Source of the DNA: Lactuca virosa
Lineage: Eukaryota; Streptophyta; Magnoliopsida; Asterales; Asteraceae
Length of the DNA stretch: 64,000 nt
Reading direction: 5' to 3'
Assembly (NCBI GenBank): GCA_928212115.1
Contig: CAKMRJ010005523.1
Coordinates: 244,514,569-244,578,568, forward strand
Part shown: piece after piece, positions 8,748 to 20,753 of the stretch
Position numbering within the stretch: position 1 is the stretch's first letter
How the letters are laid out: every line of letters begins with the position of its first letter
Translations under genes and position numbers: made by a program
The notes under the pieces: generated by a model
What the model saw: the letters and a program-made list of their open reading frames with translations, nothing else
Database searches by the model: none
What the model was told of the DNA's origin: nothing

Positions 8748-10995
8748 CTTCCCTCACCACTTCGGACCGAGACCCACCTTCGGTCCTTTCTCCCTTCTCT
8801 CGGTTCCTTTCCTTACCTTCGGTCCTCAACACCTCCAAGAGCCGAACCTAGCAGGTTCGCTCCTTAAGCCCGGTTTTCGACTACTTTCGCTTTCTAAGCC
8901 CGTTTTTGACGGGGATTTTTCACCAAATTCATATTTTTACCATTTTAAACCCCCAAAACTCATATTTTATTCATTTCTCAAGGATTTATTAATTAAAAAT
9001 CATTATTTTATATTAACAGGAGTATTCTACCCCACAAGTGGGTCAAGTGTGTCCACTTGCCTCCATGTGTCATCCTCTCATTAGCCCAATCTTATCCACA
9101 TCACACAAACCAAGACAAATATCCTTTCAACTTTGCCACTTGCTCCAGCAACATCTATATAAAGAAATCCCTGGAGGATTTCTTTGTTCAGTTTGATCAA
9201 TTCCTTCACTTACACACTTCTCAAACCACCACAAGAGCCTCTTTTTCTCTCTACTTCCAGCCACTTTTTGGAAGTGTTCTTGAGCTATTACCTCACTTTT
9301 GGTAAGTATTTCATCTAAACTCAGGTGTCATTCCATGTTTTCCTAACATCCTTGAATCATCTACACACATTTAACACCAAAAGTCGTTCTTAGGATCATC
9401 CAAGCTTTCACGTGTTCATTAAGTGTTCTTGACTTGATACTCTTCGTCTTCGACCATCCATTCTTCAAGAAATCACTCAAGGTGAGTTCATACCCCTACA
9501 TTTTCCCGTTTTCTTTAGTTTTCAGGGGGGGGGGGAATACAAGTTAAAACACCAAAACATATTTGAAACTTAACTTGACAGCTTACAACAGAAAAGTTGT
9601 GACCTGTTCACGAACTGTTTTACCCAACTTAAACTTAATATTTTTCAAAACTGTTTAATATGAAAATAGTTCAGGTTTATACCTTTAAAATGACTACTTG
9701 CTCATCTCCATACGATTTTTCTACAATTTATGGTGATTTTTACAAAACTGCCTATCACTGCAGCATCAAAGTCGGACCAGGTTGTGAAGATGAACATTTT
9801 CACCCTGGTTTGAGACCACCAAAAATTATAGGAAAATTTATGGATATAGTAGACTCTTTTTCCAAATACTAAGAGTTTACGGATTCAGTTTTTTGACTTA
9901 CGATATAGTAGACTCTTTCTATAAATATTCTAAAACAGTGACAGTTAAGGGTAAAACTGTCAAATACATGTTTGGGAGTTATTCACACCTTGTAACATGC
10001 TGAGCAAGGTGTGTACGATTTACACTTAGTATTTTAAATGTAATTTTATGGAAATACAAAGACATGCATAACAAGGTTTCATTCAAACACACAACACTTT
10101 TGATAAACTATAATAGGTATAGTTTGAGCACTTCGTTTGACAAAGAAAACAGTAACTCAATCGACTTACAAAACAAGTATTTCATTACACACTACGTGAA
10201 CTTGTTAATGAATAAATTTGTGAGACATTCTCCTTCGGAGTACTCTTAAGTACCACAGTAAAGTCCTGTAGTTATAATCAGAATCTCCTGGAGGGAGAGC
10301 ATGATAGTTGTGTATATATCTATACTGGGTCTGACAAACCCGCACCTAAGCTGCTTGCAACAGCTACACCGGCAGGTCTGGGGTGACAAGTGTCATAACA
10401 TTACGACGCCTGAAGAACGTCGCATACGAGGCCTTCTAGTCTTTAGTATAGTTATAACATCTCACATGGGGTATTAACAAAACATACAGTTCACAGGAAT
10501 TCTAAGATTTTCACAAAGGAGTTTTATTTAAATATAAAACCACACATAAGTATGACGATTTACTTACATATACTAAGTTTTGGTTCAGTTAAGACTACAA
10601 TAAACATTTTAGAAAATATTGGATTTTCTGGAGATAAACTTATAACAAACAAAAAGGAACATCATTCATTTTTCATTCATAAATTCCTTATGAACGCACC
10701 AGCTTTATGCTGATACTCTTTCAAAACAACTTGTATTCTCAGGTAATCGGTAAAACAGGTAATCACAAGATTTCTGAAGTCAAGACGCTAAGGCGTAGAT
10801 TCTTTTGCTATATTTTGACATCATATGTAATTTATTTGGAAACATGTACTTTTGAAACGATGTAACCTTTTAAATTATATTTATGATGGTTGTGTTTACT
10901 TTCTTCACTATGGTTATGATACTGAGCATGACGTCCTCCGCCCCCGAACATTTCTGCCGTTCTGGTTTGGGGGTGTGACAGACGAAGTCTAGTTT

Positions 10996-11009
10996 AAGTG
11001 GGGGAGAGT
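10996..11009 (+). other. Polypurine tract of family B
   Basis: AAGTGGGGGAGAGT lies directly before the TGTAACACC start of the 3' LTR, the position and composition of a plus-strand primer. Confidence 0.85.
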
Positions 11010-13319
11010 TGTAACACCCTGTTCTAAAAGCATTCGTTTATGGATTTCAGAGGCCAAGACTAGGGGCGTTTTGGTCCTTTTATGGGCTTTGAGTTTTATT
11101 CGAGAAGGTTTCGGGCCGGGGTGTGTTGCTATAAGCGTAGGGCTTATCGCCACCATTTCGTGGATATAAAGTTCGTCGGAAACGGACTTAGAATGAAGGA
11201 GTTATAGCACTTTGAAGTTATTGACATTAATGGTCCCTTAATGGAAAAGTTGGCAAAAAGGAACATGCATGCAAGGTGCAAATCGCGTGGGTACGCCCAA
11301 CGTAAGCTGGGTTACGCCCATTGTATAAAGGGAAAAGGATCGCTGGTGCTTAAGGTGTACGCCCAACATACAGGAAGTACGTCCAGCGTACGTCCAGAGT
11401 CCTTCCTCCATTGTTGTGTGTGTTTGACCTTGTGAAGCCTAGTTTGGCAAAGAAGAGCTTGGAAGAAGAAAGAAGAAGTTGGCAAGGAAGAATTTGGGTG
11501 GCTGGAGCTCATAGATCTGGGATAACATCATCATTTGAGACACTCTGAAGGTATAAAGCTTCCAACTTTCCTCATAGAAGCTTAGATCTAGGTTTATGGA
11601 GCTTTGGACCTTTTTGGGTCCAAATCATGGACCTTTATGATGAAACTTCGTCCTTGAGCTTGGGATTGCCACCCTCACAGCTAAAAGTGTTCCATAAGTA
11701 GTAAAGTTTCAATCTTGATGATCCTAATGAGCTCATGCATGAGATCTAGCCCTTGTTATGGAAGTATGTTGTCACCTTTTTGAGTTTGGGCTTATTTGGT
11801 GGGTTGCAAGTCACCAAGTTAGTGACTTTATGGGTTAAGACGTGGAAAAGGACCAGGATCTGTAATGGTAGCTTCTAGATCTGAGTATTAAGCACTTAAT
11901 GGGAAAAGGACTTAACAGAGGTATTACGCTGAGCATACGTACAGTTATGCCCAGCGTACGCATCAATAGCCAGTACGCTTAGCATACGTGAATGTACGCC
12001 CCGCGTACTCTGTCAGTATGGGCTTTGTGTTATTGGGCCACAGATTGGACCATGCTTTGGACTTTGGGCCTTACTGGGCCAGCAGAATTCAGTTGATGTG
12101 GGCCAAGAAGATGTTTGGGCTTAGGGTAAGGCCCATTAGAGGGATTGGTCCCGATTTAGCAAATTGGGCCATTAGTGGGCCACTAGTGGGCTTGGGAAGC
12201 TTACCCAGTATTGTGCCTTAGTTTTGGGCCTTAGATATGGACCAAGTTGGACTAGGGGTAGAATGGTCATTTCACCCTAAGAAGGATTATTGTATTGGAC
12301 TAAGTGATGTTTGGTATTGGTAGTTCGGGAAGCCGAAGGGTCAGCAGTTCGGGAATTTTCCAGTCAGCAGCCAGAGGAGTATCAACAGGTTTCAGCAGTG
12401 TGAGGTGAGTCTCCTCACTGTGTGAATGGGTCTACGACCACAATGCCGACCCATGTAGTTTATGAGTAGGAAGACCTGGGGGTTAGCCCTAGGCACTGTA
12501 TGCTAGTATGTTATTCCGGACCAAGGTCCGATGCCGGGCGGGAGCCCGAGGAATGTTTGCATGTTAGAGTATACTTGTTGTCTGTGTGATACTTGTGTGT
12601 GCCTGGTAGGGAGGTGAGTGTGGGCGAGGTCCAGTATCTCATCATTAGTAGAGTGTGGACGGGGTTCCGTATCTCATTAGTAGCAGAGCAGGGGCGAGGC
12701 CCGAGATAGGAGAGAGGTGAGTGTGGACTGGGTCCCGTATCTCACTATCAGCAGGAGCATGGACGGGGTTCCATGACTCACTAGTAGCAGGACAGGGGCG
12801 GGGCCCAAGATAGGCGAGGCCTTAGTACAGGAATACACTAGAGTATGTTTAGCTTATTTGTTATGTGTTATGATTATGTGTTGTATATGTTTAGCGGACG
12901 GGGCCTAAGAAAGACAGATCTGTATACCGAGCGGGGCTCGATGCCAGGCGGGGCCTGATGCCGGACGGGGCCCGATGCCGAGCAAGTCCCGATGCAGCGG
13001 GCGGGGGCCCAGTATGTGGTTATGTATGTGGTATATGGTAGGTTGGGGAACTCACTAAGCTTCATGCTTACGGTTTTCAGTTTTGGTTTCAGGTACTTCC
13101 GGTAGCAGAGGGAAGAGCTCGGGGTGATCGCGTGGCACACACCATTGTTGCTTAGCCTGGGATGTTTTACTCTAATAAAAAGAATATGTTTTGAGATTAT
13201 ACTCTGATTTGATATAACAGTTTTGTTTATAAATGAAATGGTTGATTATTGTGATTATTGTGGCTTTCACTAATGATTTAAAAAATGGAATTTTCGGACC
13301 GTATTTTTGCGATGTTACA
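11010..13319 (+). repeat. 3' LTR of family B
   Basis: Near-identical to 2427-4814 but lacks the 103 bp corresponding to 2820-2922, which include the TATA-like box. Both deletion edges carry GTCC. Ends GATGTTACA at 13319, followed by the ATATA duplication. Confidence 0.9.
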
Positions 13320-13324
13320 ATATA

Positions 13325-13965
13325 ATAAAATAGGAAAAATCAGTCGAATCGTCCGTAAATCGTAAAAATAAGTGCGCCAAAACATATATATATATATATA
13401 TTATTATATATTTAGGAAGTATACATCGTCCCGATCCCGAAAATATAAATTCCGTCGAAATCCGAATCCGTATGAATTATATATGATTTTTATAAGATAT
13501 AAAAGTCAGCCGCGTACAACGAATGTATGACGTAAAAAGCTACGAAGAGAATGGTTGACTTTTAGCTAATGCGACCAAAATGAAAATCGTAGTACTCCTT
13601 AAAATAGGAATTTTGAGAAAAAGGATGCCAAAAAACGGAGTCTGTACGAGAGAGTTATGATTTTAGCAAAATCATTTAATTTTATAAAAAAATGGACAAA
13701 AATATGAATTCAAAATTAGCCGACGGAGTCTAAACGAAAGTTGTATATCTCGTCGATAGCTACGCATGGATATAAAGAACGTCAAAAATGAAGTTCGTAT
13801 GAATGAGTTATAATTTTAATAGCATGTTTACGTATTAAAATAAAGTGTAAATCATATATACGTATACATACATATACATATGTATATATCGTTAGAAAGG
13901 TACTCTGATTTTTATAAAGCATAAACAAAATCGGTCTTTATGGCCGTGAAAATTGGGATGTCACT
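13325..13965 (+). repeat. Solo LTR (family A-like), right part
   Basis: Continuation of 2238-2426. It contains a TA microsatellite (about 13385-13403) and a copy of the GGATATAAAGAACGTC plus GAGTTATAA module (13768-13812). It ends GGGATGTCACT at 13965, followed by the GCGAT duplication. Confidence 0.75.
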
Positions 13966-14309
13966 GCGATGATTGTGAGATGAGTGCCTACTATATTTAG
14001 GATGTATGCCTGAATAAACACGAGCGCTAGCTTATTTAGGGGAGATGCCTAAATTGATTTTATGTTCTAAATGATTTATGCTATAATGTTCCTTATATGC
14101 TTTATGATGCTATCAAATCTATGGTCTATTGCCGACCGGATCTGGAAATTTTATGTGTTCAGATTTCTAAACGTTTAAATACAGTATTAGAACTGGCATA
14201 TAACTTTTCGAAGTAATAAGGAGATTTATACGTCTGTCGTAAATAAAGCTTTCCCTATCTTAATTCTCGTCTCTGTACACTGAACATCTGCTAGAGTGTA
14301 TAGATCGAA

Positions 14310-15545
14310 ATGGTGAGAACTCGCAGCGGATTAGGAAATGTTAATGGAAACCAACAGCCTAAACCATGAGTGATTGAGCATGCACCAGAGGTAGTAGCTG
14401 CACCCGAGCCAATCATGATGACAGGAGTCCAAGCAATGATTCGGGATATGATGGCCGAAAAAAGGGAGGAGATGAGGTAAATGTTGCTTAACAATAGGGA
14501 TGAACCTACTGTACCCATTATACAACCTCAACTGAACATTGAACAATCAGTAGAAGGAAATTATAGTAGAACCGTTAGTCAAGCCGAACCACAAGTGGTT
14601 AGGAGAAATAATCAGGATGAAGGAATTGAAAGCAAAGAATGCAAGTATAAAGACTTTAAAACTTGAAAACCATCAACTTTTACTGGGAAAGAAGTTCCAA
14701 TCGTAGTTATGGACTGGATCTCTGAGATGGAGCTAGCTTTCATAACATGTGGTTGCAAGGGCAAGCTACAAACTACTTATGATGTGCGTCAATTTAGGGG
14801 TGGGGCTGTTCGTTGGTGGAACACTTTGGGATAGATTATAAGCCCCAATGAGCCACTACAACTGGCATGGGCAGAATTCTTGGTACACTTTAAACGCAAG
14901 TTCTGCTCAGCCCAAAACATGCTAGAGCTGGAGAACCAGTTTCTGACATTGAAAAAAGGCAACATGTCCATTGATGAGTATACCAATGCCTTCAAAGACA
15001 CGATGGAGTTTGCTTTGGGTATCATCCCTGACGATCTAACAAAATTTGATAAGTATATAAAGGGACTACCATGGGAGTACATTGTGTCAGTACGCCAGAC
15101 ACTTACTCTTGAGGCAGCCATCTGGGCTGCTAATTCTGTTGAATAAATGATCAGAGGCAGAACCGCCAATAAGGTTGAAGTTGGCGAGAAGAGGAAGTTT
15201 GAGGGGTATTTAAGATCCGAAAAGAAAAATAGGTTCCCGAAGTCTGACCCCAACAACAAGAGGTATGGGGATAGCAATGAAGAAAAGTGGTGTGACAGGT
15301 GTAGAAGATTACACATTGGGAGATGCTCTAAAGAGGTGACATGCTTCAAATGCGGGAAGACTGGTCCCTATGCCAACAAATGCATGACCAAGAGAGAATT
15401 TTGCTTTAAGTATGGTGAAGAAGGACATTTCAAGCAAGACTGCCCAAAGAGGGAAGGAGCTACAAAGCCAAATATACCGCCAAAGCCAAAGGCAAGTGAA
15501 TTCCAGATGATCTTTGATGAAGCAGGTAACGATGCAAGGAATTAG
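14310..15545 (+). pseudogene. Gag gene of the outer family A element, with stop codons
   Basis: An ATG at 14310 opens a frame that reads as a complete chromovirus-type Gag in one continuous frame but with at least five in-frame stops (first near 14368, later near 14478, 14663, 14832 and 15144). The capsid region is clear around 14680-15140 (tryptophan-rich block, then FKRKFCSAQNMLELENQFL). Two zinc knuckles follow at about 15340-15440: CFKCGKTGPYANKC, and CFKYGEEGHFKQDC with the second Cys changed to Tyr. The frame ends at TAG 15543-15545, where pol would normally begin, but no protease or pol is found. Gag packages element RNA; this copy cannot make a full protein. Confidence 0.8.
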
Positions 15546-16532
15546 GAGTAAGGATCTATAAAGTAGCCATATAAATAGTATCATGTGGTGTAGCCTAATA
15601 TAAGAGGCATTGTATATGGTGAACTTGAACATCTATGTAATCGTTTCAAGAAATAATGTAAACTCTGGTTATGTTATCTGATGTGTTAAGTTGTTATAAG
15701 ATTTTTCTTGTGTAGTGACTTGGAGAACTGCGAGACAATACTTGGTACGAGTATGAGTAGGTGTGAAAGGTAGTAGATGCCTATACTACCGGAAGCACAG
15801 GACTCGCACTTGGATCAGGGAAAGTCACAAGGTTACCAAGGCGCTAGTAATTGATTCTAATTTGTTCATATATGTCGTTACCATTGTTTCGGTAATGACT
15901 AGGAAGATGATTGTTATTCTGACCTTAGTCGTCATATCAAATCGAGTCCGGATAAGATATGTATGCTACGTGGTTCAGAGAACCAAGTTCAATGTAGCGT
16001 CCGACTTAAAACAAAAGATTGAAGTATGAGATAATCGAAAAGATCAATAGAAGTATCGTGGTCGCCATTAAAGTAAGAAGCTTGTAGCTATAAATGCTAC
16101 ATGATAAAATGTGATTATATCACAATATAACATGAAGGAAGGTATCTTCCATTCAGGATTTTGGCTCTGAAAGACCTGAGTCTAAACATTACATCATACA
16201 ACGTCAGGTCATTAGAACATGACCCATCGGTCTATTATGGTAATCGAAGTAAAGAACTTATCTTAAGTTAAGCATGTTAAAAAGAAGAATAAGTCTCCAA
16301 TAAAGATTGAGTTTGTCACTCAAAGGTTATGATTGAAAGTCCAACATAGTATGAAGAGCGACCGCAAGATTGAGCACCGCCAGCTGTCAAGAAGTCCAAG
16401 AGTTATATACTTATTTGAAAGGAAATAAGAGTTATGGTTATCAACTAGGATGAAAATATAACATATGGAGTCATTATACAAGCCTTGTTTTGTTGATGAT
16501 TCCGGGACGTAATCATCCTAAGGGGAGATAAT
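15546..16532 (+). other. Non-coding 3' interior of family A
   Basis: About 1 kb without recognisable pol domains. It includes the 75-bp module shared with families B and F (15741-15825). It ends in the purine-rich AAGGGGAGATAAT, a polypurine tract touching the 3' LTR. The gag-only layout implies a non-autonomous element. Confidence 0.6.
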
Positions 16533-17915
16533 TGTAACGCCCGCAGATTCGAGCAAGTCAATTTAGAGACAATAAGCGTTAAAAATGAATTTTTGATAGA
16601 AGATTATTTAGAATTAATAATCTTAACCAAAGTATAGTATATGTCACAAGGATTCCGTGCATATAAAGAACGCTGAAATCCGACTTATAACGAATAAGTT
16701 ATGACCCGTTGAAGTTTCACGATTAAACCTGCACGACTTCGTGTATCGTAAAAAGTAATTTTTTGATGAAATGCTTTTTAGCCTTAGATATCTAAACGAA
16801 AGTCATAGTAGACGTTAAACCGAGATCTAGCATATAGAGAACGTCCAAATCTGACTTCATTTGAGAAAGTTATGAATTTTCTAAGATTTAGCGTAGCAAT
16901 GCATAGCTCGGAAAATCAAATTCTAGATCGATCGATTATTAGCCGACACAACCTAAATGAGAATTGAAGAACTCGTTAATAGGAGCTCAACGATATAAAG
17001 ACAGTCGAAAACGGACGTCGGATGACAAAGTTATGAATTTTTAACGGACTTTAACTGTCCAAGCCTGTTAAAATATAACTTTAAAAATAAAGCCAAAATT
17101 AGCCAATGGAGTTTAAACGAAAGTTGTAGATCACGTCGCTATCTACGTGTGGATATAAAGAACGTCAAAAACGGAGCTCGTATGCATAAGTCACGGATGT
17201 TAGAAGATAATTAACTTTTGGACTAAACCAGCGAGTGACACGTGGGAAGATCACTGCTAGGCACAGTTATCTAGATAACCACCCCTGACTTAATTGTGTT
17301 GTTGTTTTTACGAACGGAGTTTCGTGGTGAAACTTATTCCATTCCCCTCATTTGATATATTTATTGATCCTCGTTTGTTGCCATGGAATTTCTAAAGCAA
17401 CGTCGTCAGTTTTGTTGTTCATATTAATCCTTTAGGCTAGATCGTTGTATAGGATCTATACGTGGGAATCGATGGAATGGGATAAATTGTTTTAGAGATA
17501 TGATATATTTGTGTTAATGATAATAGTTGGATTTGTGGGTTTGGGATATACATTATTATCACATTGTGGGATTGAAATCCCTATGTACTCACCAAGTTTC
17601 CCAACCCACTCAGTTTATTGTATCACATGTGGCTATATGAAAATACATTCTGCTGAGAGATTCAACGAATATTAGGCCATTAGTTTAATTACTGTAAGGC
17701 TTGTAATATTTCGTTATGCTTATGTTTCTATATTGACGATGACATCCCAATGTTTTAATATAAATAAAATACATTTCTTCAGAAGTGCTTTGATAAAACA
17801 TTTATCATATTTTTGGGAACAAATTCCGCGACCTTATTCTTCAAAAAGGATACTCTGATTTCTAAATAAGCATAAACAAATGGGTCTTTTTTGCCGTGAA
17901 AATGGGGATGTCACA
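16533..17915 (+). repeat. 3' LTR of the outer family A element
   Basis: Starts TGTAACGCCCGCAG, ends GGGGATGTCACA. The first 700 bp hold four degenerate modules, each with a GATATAAAGAACGTC-like core and an AAGTTATGA-like end (near 16660, 16850, 16985 and 17150). The middle of the LTR, present at about 600-1480 in the 5' copy, is missing here, with the junction near 17247. Confidence 0.85.
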
Positions 17916-18412
17916 TCTTCTCACTATACTGGGTAGGATGCTAGCTATATTTGTGATTCTTGCATTGATATGTTGGGTTGGGCCCGTTTTGTATGATTGG
18001 GCTAGGCCCATTTTATACGTTGGGTTGGGCTTGTTTTGTATGCAGGGCGGGGCTCATTTGTATGATGGGTTGGGCCCAAATTGAGGGTAGGGCGCATTGT
18101 TATGTATGGATATGTGGTATTTTGGGGAACTCGCTAAGCTTTATGCTTACGGCTTTGTGGTTTAAACATTTTCATGTACTTCCGAGTTCCAAAGGGAGGG
18201 GCCCCGCTTGACTACACAACATCCCCTGATGGCTTTTCCGCACTGATTGTTATGTTTTACTCTAATGTTTGAAATATACATTTACTCTGATTGTTATGTT
18301 TTACTCTGATGTTTGAAATATACATTTACTCTTATTGGTTTTGGAACAAATGGTTGTATGGATTTGATGGTTTAAAAATAAAAAATTATGTTGGTATTTT
18401 TGGGATGTTACA
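17916..18412 (+). repeat. 3' end of a family D LTR
   Basis: Begins inside the TCTTCTCAC part of the donor-like motif seen in other LTRs, shows GTTGGGCC-type tandem motifs (17970-18075), the conserved AACTCGCTAAGCTT plus TGCTTAC block (about 18128-18151), and ends GGGATGTTACA at 18412. Only the last 500 bp remain; the outer family A element abuts its left edge. Confidence 0.65.
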
Positions 18413-18712
18413 ATGTTGAACATGAGATATGGATCGCAAACAATTCCATTAAGCGTTCAACTTATGTTAAGGCCTTAGATTTCTAACTCTGAACGGATAA
18501 GAGGAACAAAACTCATCTCAACTACATACGCCTCTTACATTGTTCACATCATAGCTAATAATAGCTTTTATAACAGTCTGATTAAAGAACCACTTTGACT
18601 ACATTAAAGCATAACATTCCCCACACTTAAGTCCCAATTATGTATCTCATGTGTTAAGGATACAAAGATGTTACCTTTATCAAGTATCATTCATGTCAAC
18701 GATCCGTGAAGT
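18413..18712 (-). other. Probable 3' non-coding/LTR part of the split copia element
   Basis: No coding content. By position it continues, on the minus strand, the copia RNase H region at 20754-21260 after removal of LTR E. It includes a CCCCACACTTAAG stretch near 18622. I infer copia origin from position only. Confidence 0.35.
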
Positions 18713-19009
18713 TGTAACACCGTAAATTTTCAAACAAATTTTTCATTTTTAAATCACATAAAAACTCAATGTCACATGTTCTCAAAACCACAATGTATCA
18801 ATGTCAAAACACGAGTCAACAAACAACTGATAATATCCCAGAATCCACAACATAATCTGCAACAAGTGTGTATAATCAAGCCGACACCTTCCCGCGATCC
18901 TGAGAAGTACCTAAAAAACATATCACATAACATTGTAAGCACAAAGCTTAGTGACTTCCCCAAAATACCACATACAAAAATAATAAGCCTCTCATGGCTA
19001 TAGCTCGGC

Positions 19010-19260
19010 ATGGACCCTCCGGTCATGTGTTTCAGTGAAGACCCTCCGGTCTTCACAGCTCGGGTCAGACCCTCCAGTCCTGTATCTCAGTGAGGACCCT
19101 CCGGTCTCACAACTCGGTTTGGACCCTCCGGTCCTACTCCAATAAGCCACAGAATAATATAGCATATATCCCAAAGACAAGATGCATAATATCACATAAC
19201 TCAATATAAACACATAGGACCCTTTGGTCGATAACTCAAATAAGACCCTCCGGTCACACA
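19010..19260 (-). repeat. GACCCTCCGGTC tandem array in LTR E
   Basis: Eight or so copies of a GGACCCTCCGGTC-like core spaced about 25-40 bp apart on the plus strand. Each core is itself nearly palindromic (GACC...GGTC). It occupies the same relative place as the GC-rich arrays of LTR B and LTR F. Confidence 0.8.
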
Positions 19261-19532
19261 GTATTACCACTCAGGTAAGTACAGTAAGAAGACTCACCTC
19301 GTAAGCAAGTAGATCTAGTACCCCACGAACAGTCTAGACTCCGCCTACATAATGTAATTATCTCTAATAAGCAATTTGTAATAACCACTCGAGATGTTAA
19401 GCTAACTCCTCTACTAATTCTCAAAAGGGTGAAAAGACCATTTTACCCATCGATGGTCTCCAAAGTCCACAATTGACCAAACCCTAAAAGTCAACAGAAG
19501 TCAACACTTGAGTCAACCGTCCATGTTGACCG

Positions 19533-19706
19533 AACTCGGCGAGTGCACCTACGTGACTCGTCGAGTTCCCCCTGTCCTCAGAAAAATCGGGAAAACTCCA
19601 ACTCAACTCGTCGAGTTGTCTCACCAACTCGCCGAGTTGTAGCGCGTTCAGACTATCGGGGAAAACCCTTGCTGACTCGTCGAGTTGGCTCATGCACTCG
19701 TCGAGT
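19533..19706 (-). promoter_or_regulatory. Palindrome cluster 2 of LTR E
   Basis: Six copies of ACTCG-N-CGAGT (for example AACTCGTCGAGTT at 19605-19618; others at 19533, 19555, 19626, 19674 and 19695). Arms are 5-6 nt around one central base. Confidence 0.85.
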
Positions 19707-20318
19707 CCCTCTAGACCAATTCTCATTTCAACGAAAATAAGCAGAAATAATGTCCCAAACTCTAGATCTAGCCTCCCAAGGCTGAAATACCACGTAAAGT
19801 TGCAAGCTTTACGTCCATGCATGGCATCTAGGGCTCAAAATGCCATAATAAGCTCTATATTGGGTCTAATGCATAAAAGCTTGTCTCTAGCTTGATAAAG
19901 CTTGGATCTTTGGACTCAAGGGACCTCCTTCAGTCTAGATCTGATGTCTCAACTTCATGTCATGCTCAAATGACTCAATACCCAAAAGATGGATGGAAGA
20001 AAACCCTAAAACTCCCTAGAAAGAGATCTAACAAAAGAAATGATCAAGGTGGTAGCTTTTTACCTCCAAACAGAAGCTAACACTGAAGATCACTGGATCC
20101 AAACGTCCCTCCTTTATCCAAGCCTTGATGCTCTCCAACCTCCTTCCAAAAGTGCACTAGAACACACAAGATTAGCCTCTCTTTCTCTCACACAAGGTTA
20201 TAGCTCGATTAGGGTTTCTCACAGAGTGTTAGGGTGATAAGGGAGGCAGAAATGAAGGCTTAAGGTCCTTTAAATAGGACACAAACCTCGAAAATTAGGG
20301 TTTTCTTACCCAACTCCT

Positions 20319-20420
20319 ACTCGTCGAGTTGGGGTCCTCTAACTCGTCGAGTAGACTTTAAAAATCACGCGGACATCTCATCTCTACTCGGCGAGTTGGG
20401 GCCTCCAAGTCGTCGAGTTT
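20319..20420 (-). promoter_or_regulatory. Palindrome cluster 1 of LTR E
   Basis: Four copies of ACTCG-N-CGAGT or a one-step variant (20319, 20341, 20386, 20407), 40-150 bp upstream (minus strand) of the CTATTTAAAGG box at 20267-20278. Confidence 0.85.
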
Positions 20421-20689
20421 CCCTAGCAAAATGAATATAAAATAATTAATATTATACCTGGGAGTCGGGATGTTACAAAAGTGATATTGAACGGGCCAAT
20501 CAAATACTTTTTATGTAGCAAGTACCTATGAACCTGGTTACAATGCTTTGTAAACAAATCCAATTCATATTAGTCTTAATTCATTATTGTGCCCACAATA
20601 ATTAATGAGTATGGATTTTAGAGTGAATAAATCACTCAAGGATTAAACATGTTAGTAAAGAACACAACAATATTTAATGAAATATCATA

Positions 20690-20690
20690 T

Positions 20691-20730
<40 letters not shown>
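20690..20730. repeat. TA microsatellite
   Basis: About 17 TA units following ATATCATATCC in the non-coding 3' part of the copia element. Confidence 0.9.
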
Positions 20731-20753
20731 TAATCATTACAATAGATGATGTT

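Larger units (their letters stand above)
8160..10980 (+). repeat. Solo LTR, family C
   Basis: Starts TGTGACAACC, ends GGGGGTGTGACA, and is flanked by the perfect 5-bp duplication GACGA (8155-8159 and 10981-10985). Removing it rejoins CGAGGACGAAGTCTAG, the usual sequence just before the polypurine tract of these gypsy elements. It holds an AGTCAA simple repeat at 8178-8238, a 30-nt perfect inverted repeat at 8718-8747 and a TATATAAAG box near 9157. No coding region is evident. Confidence 0.9.
2427..13319 (+). mobile_element. Full-length non-autonomous Ty3/gypsy element (family B)
   Basis: A 10.9-kb element with two LTRs (2427-4814 and 11010-13319), a tRNA-iMet primer site, a gag-like ORF and a polypurine tract next to the 3' LTR. 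It is flanked by the perfect 5-bp repeat ATATA (2422-2426 and 13320-13324). After removing a nested 2.8-kb solo LTR (8160-10980) the internal region is only about 3.4 kb. I find no protease, reverse transcriptase, RNase H or integrase in it. It must have been mobilised in trans by a relative. Confidence 0.85.
18713..20477 (-). repeat. Solo LTR, family E
   Basis: Ends TGTAACACCG (18713) and GGGATGTTACA (20477); flanks are GAAGT and AAAGT, a 5-bp duplication with one mismatch. On the minus strand it has, in order: palindrome cluster 1 (20319-20420), a CTATTTAAAGG box (20267-20278), palindrome cluster 2 (19533-19706), GAGGTGAGTCTTCTTAC (about 19288), a GACCCTCCGGTC array (19010-19260) and the CACTAAGCTT block (about 18945). 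No internal region is present. Confidence 0.8.

Noticed and set aside
14789..15349. 186-codon minus-strand ORF
   Set aside because: Lies entirely antisense to the recognisable gag at 14310-15545 and has no domain of its own.
19533..20420. Regularly occurring palindromes as a CRISPR array
   Set aside because: Plant nuclear context, repeat units only 11-14 bp, irregular spacing, inside an LTR; no cas genes.
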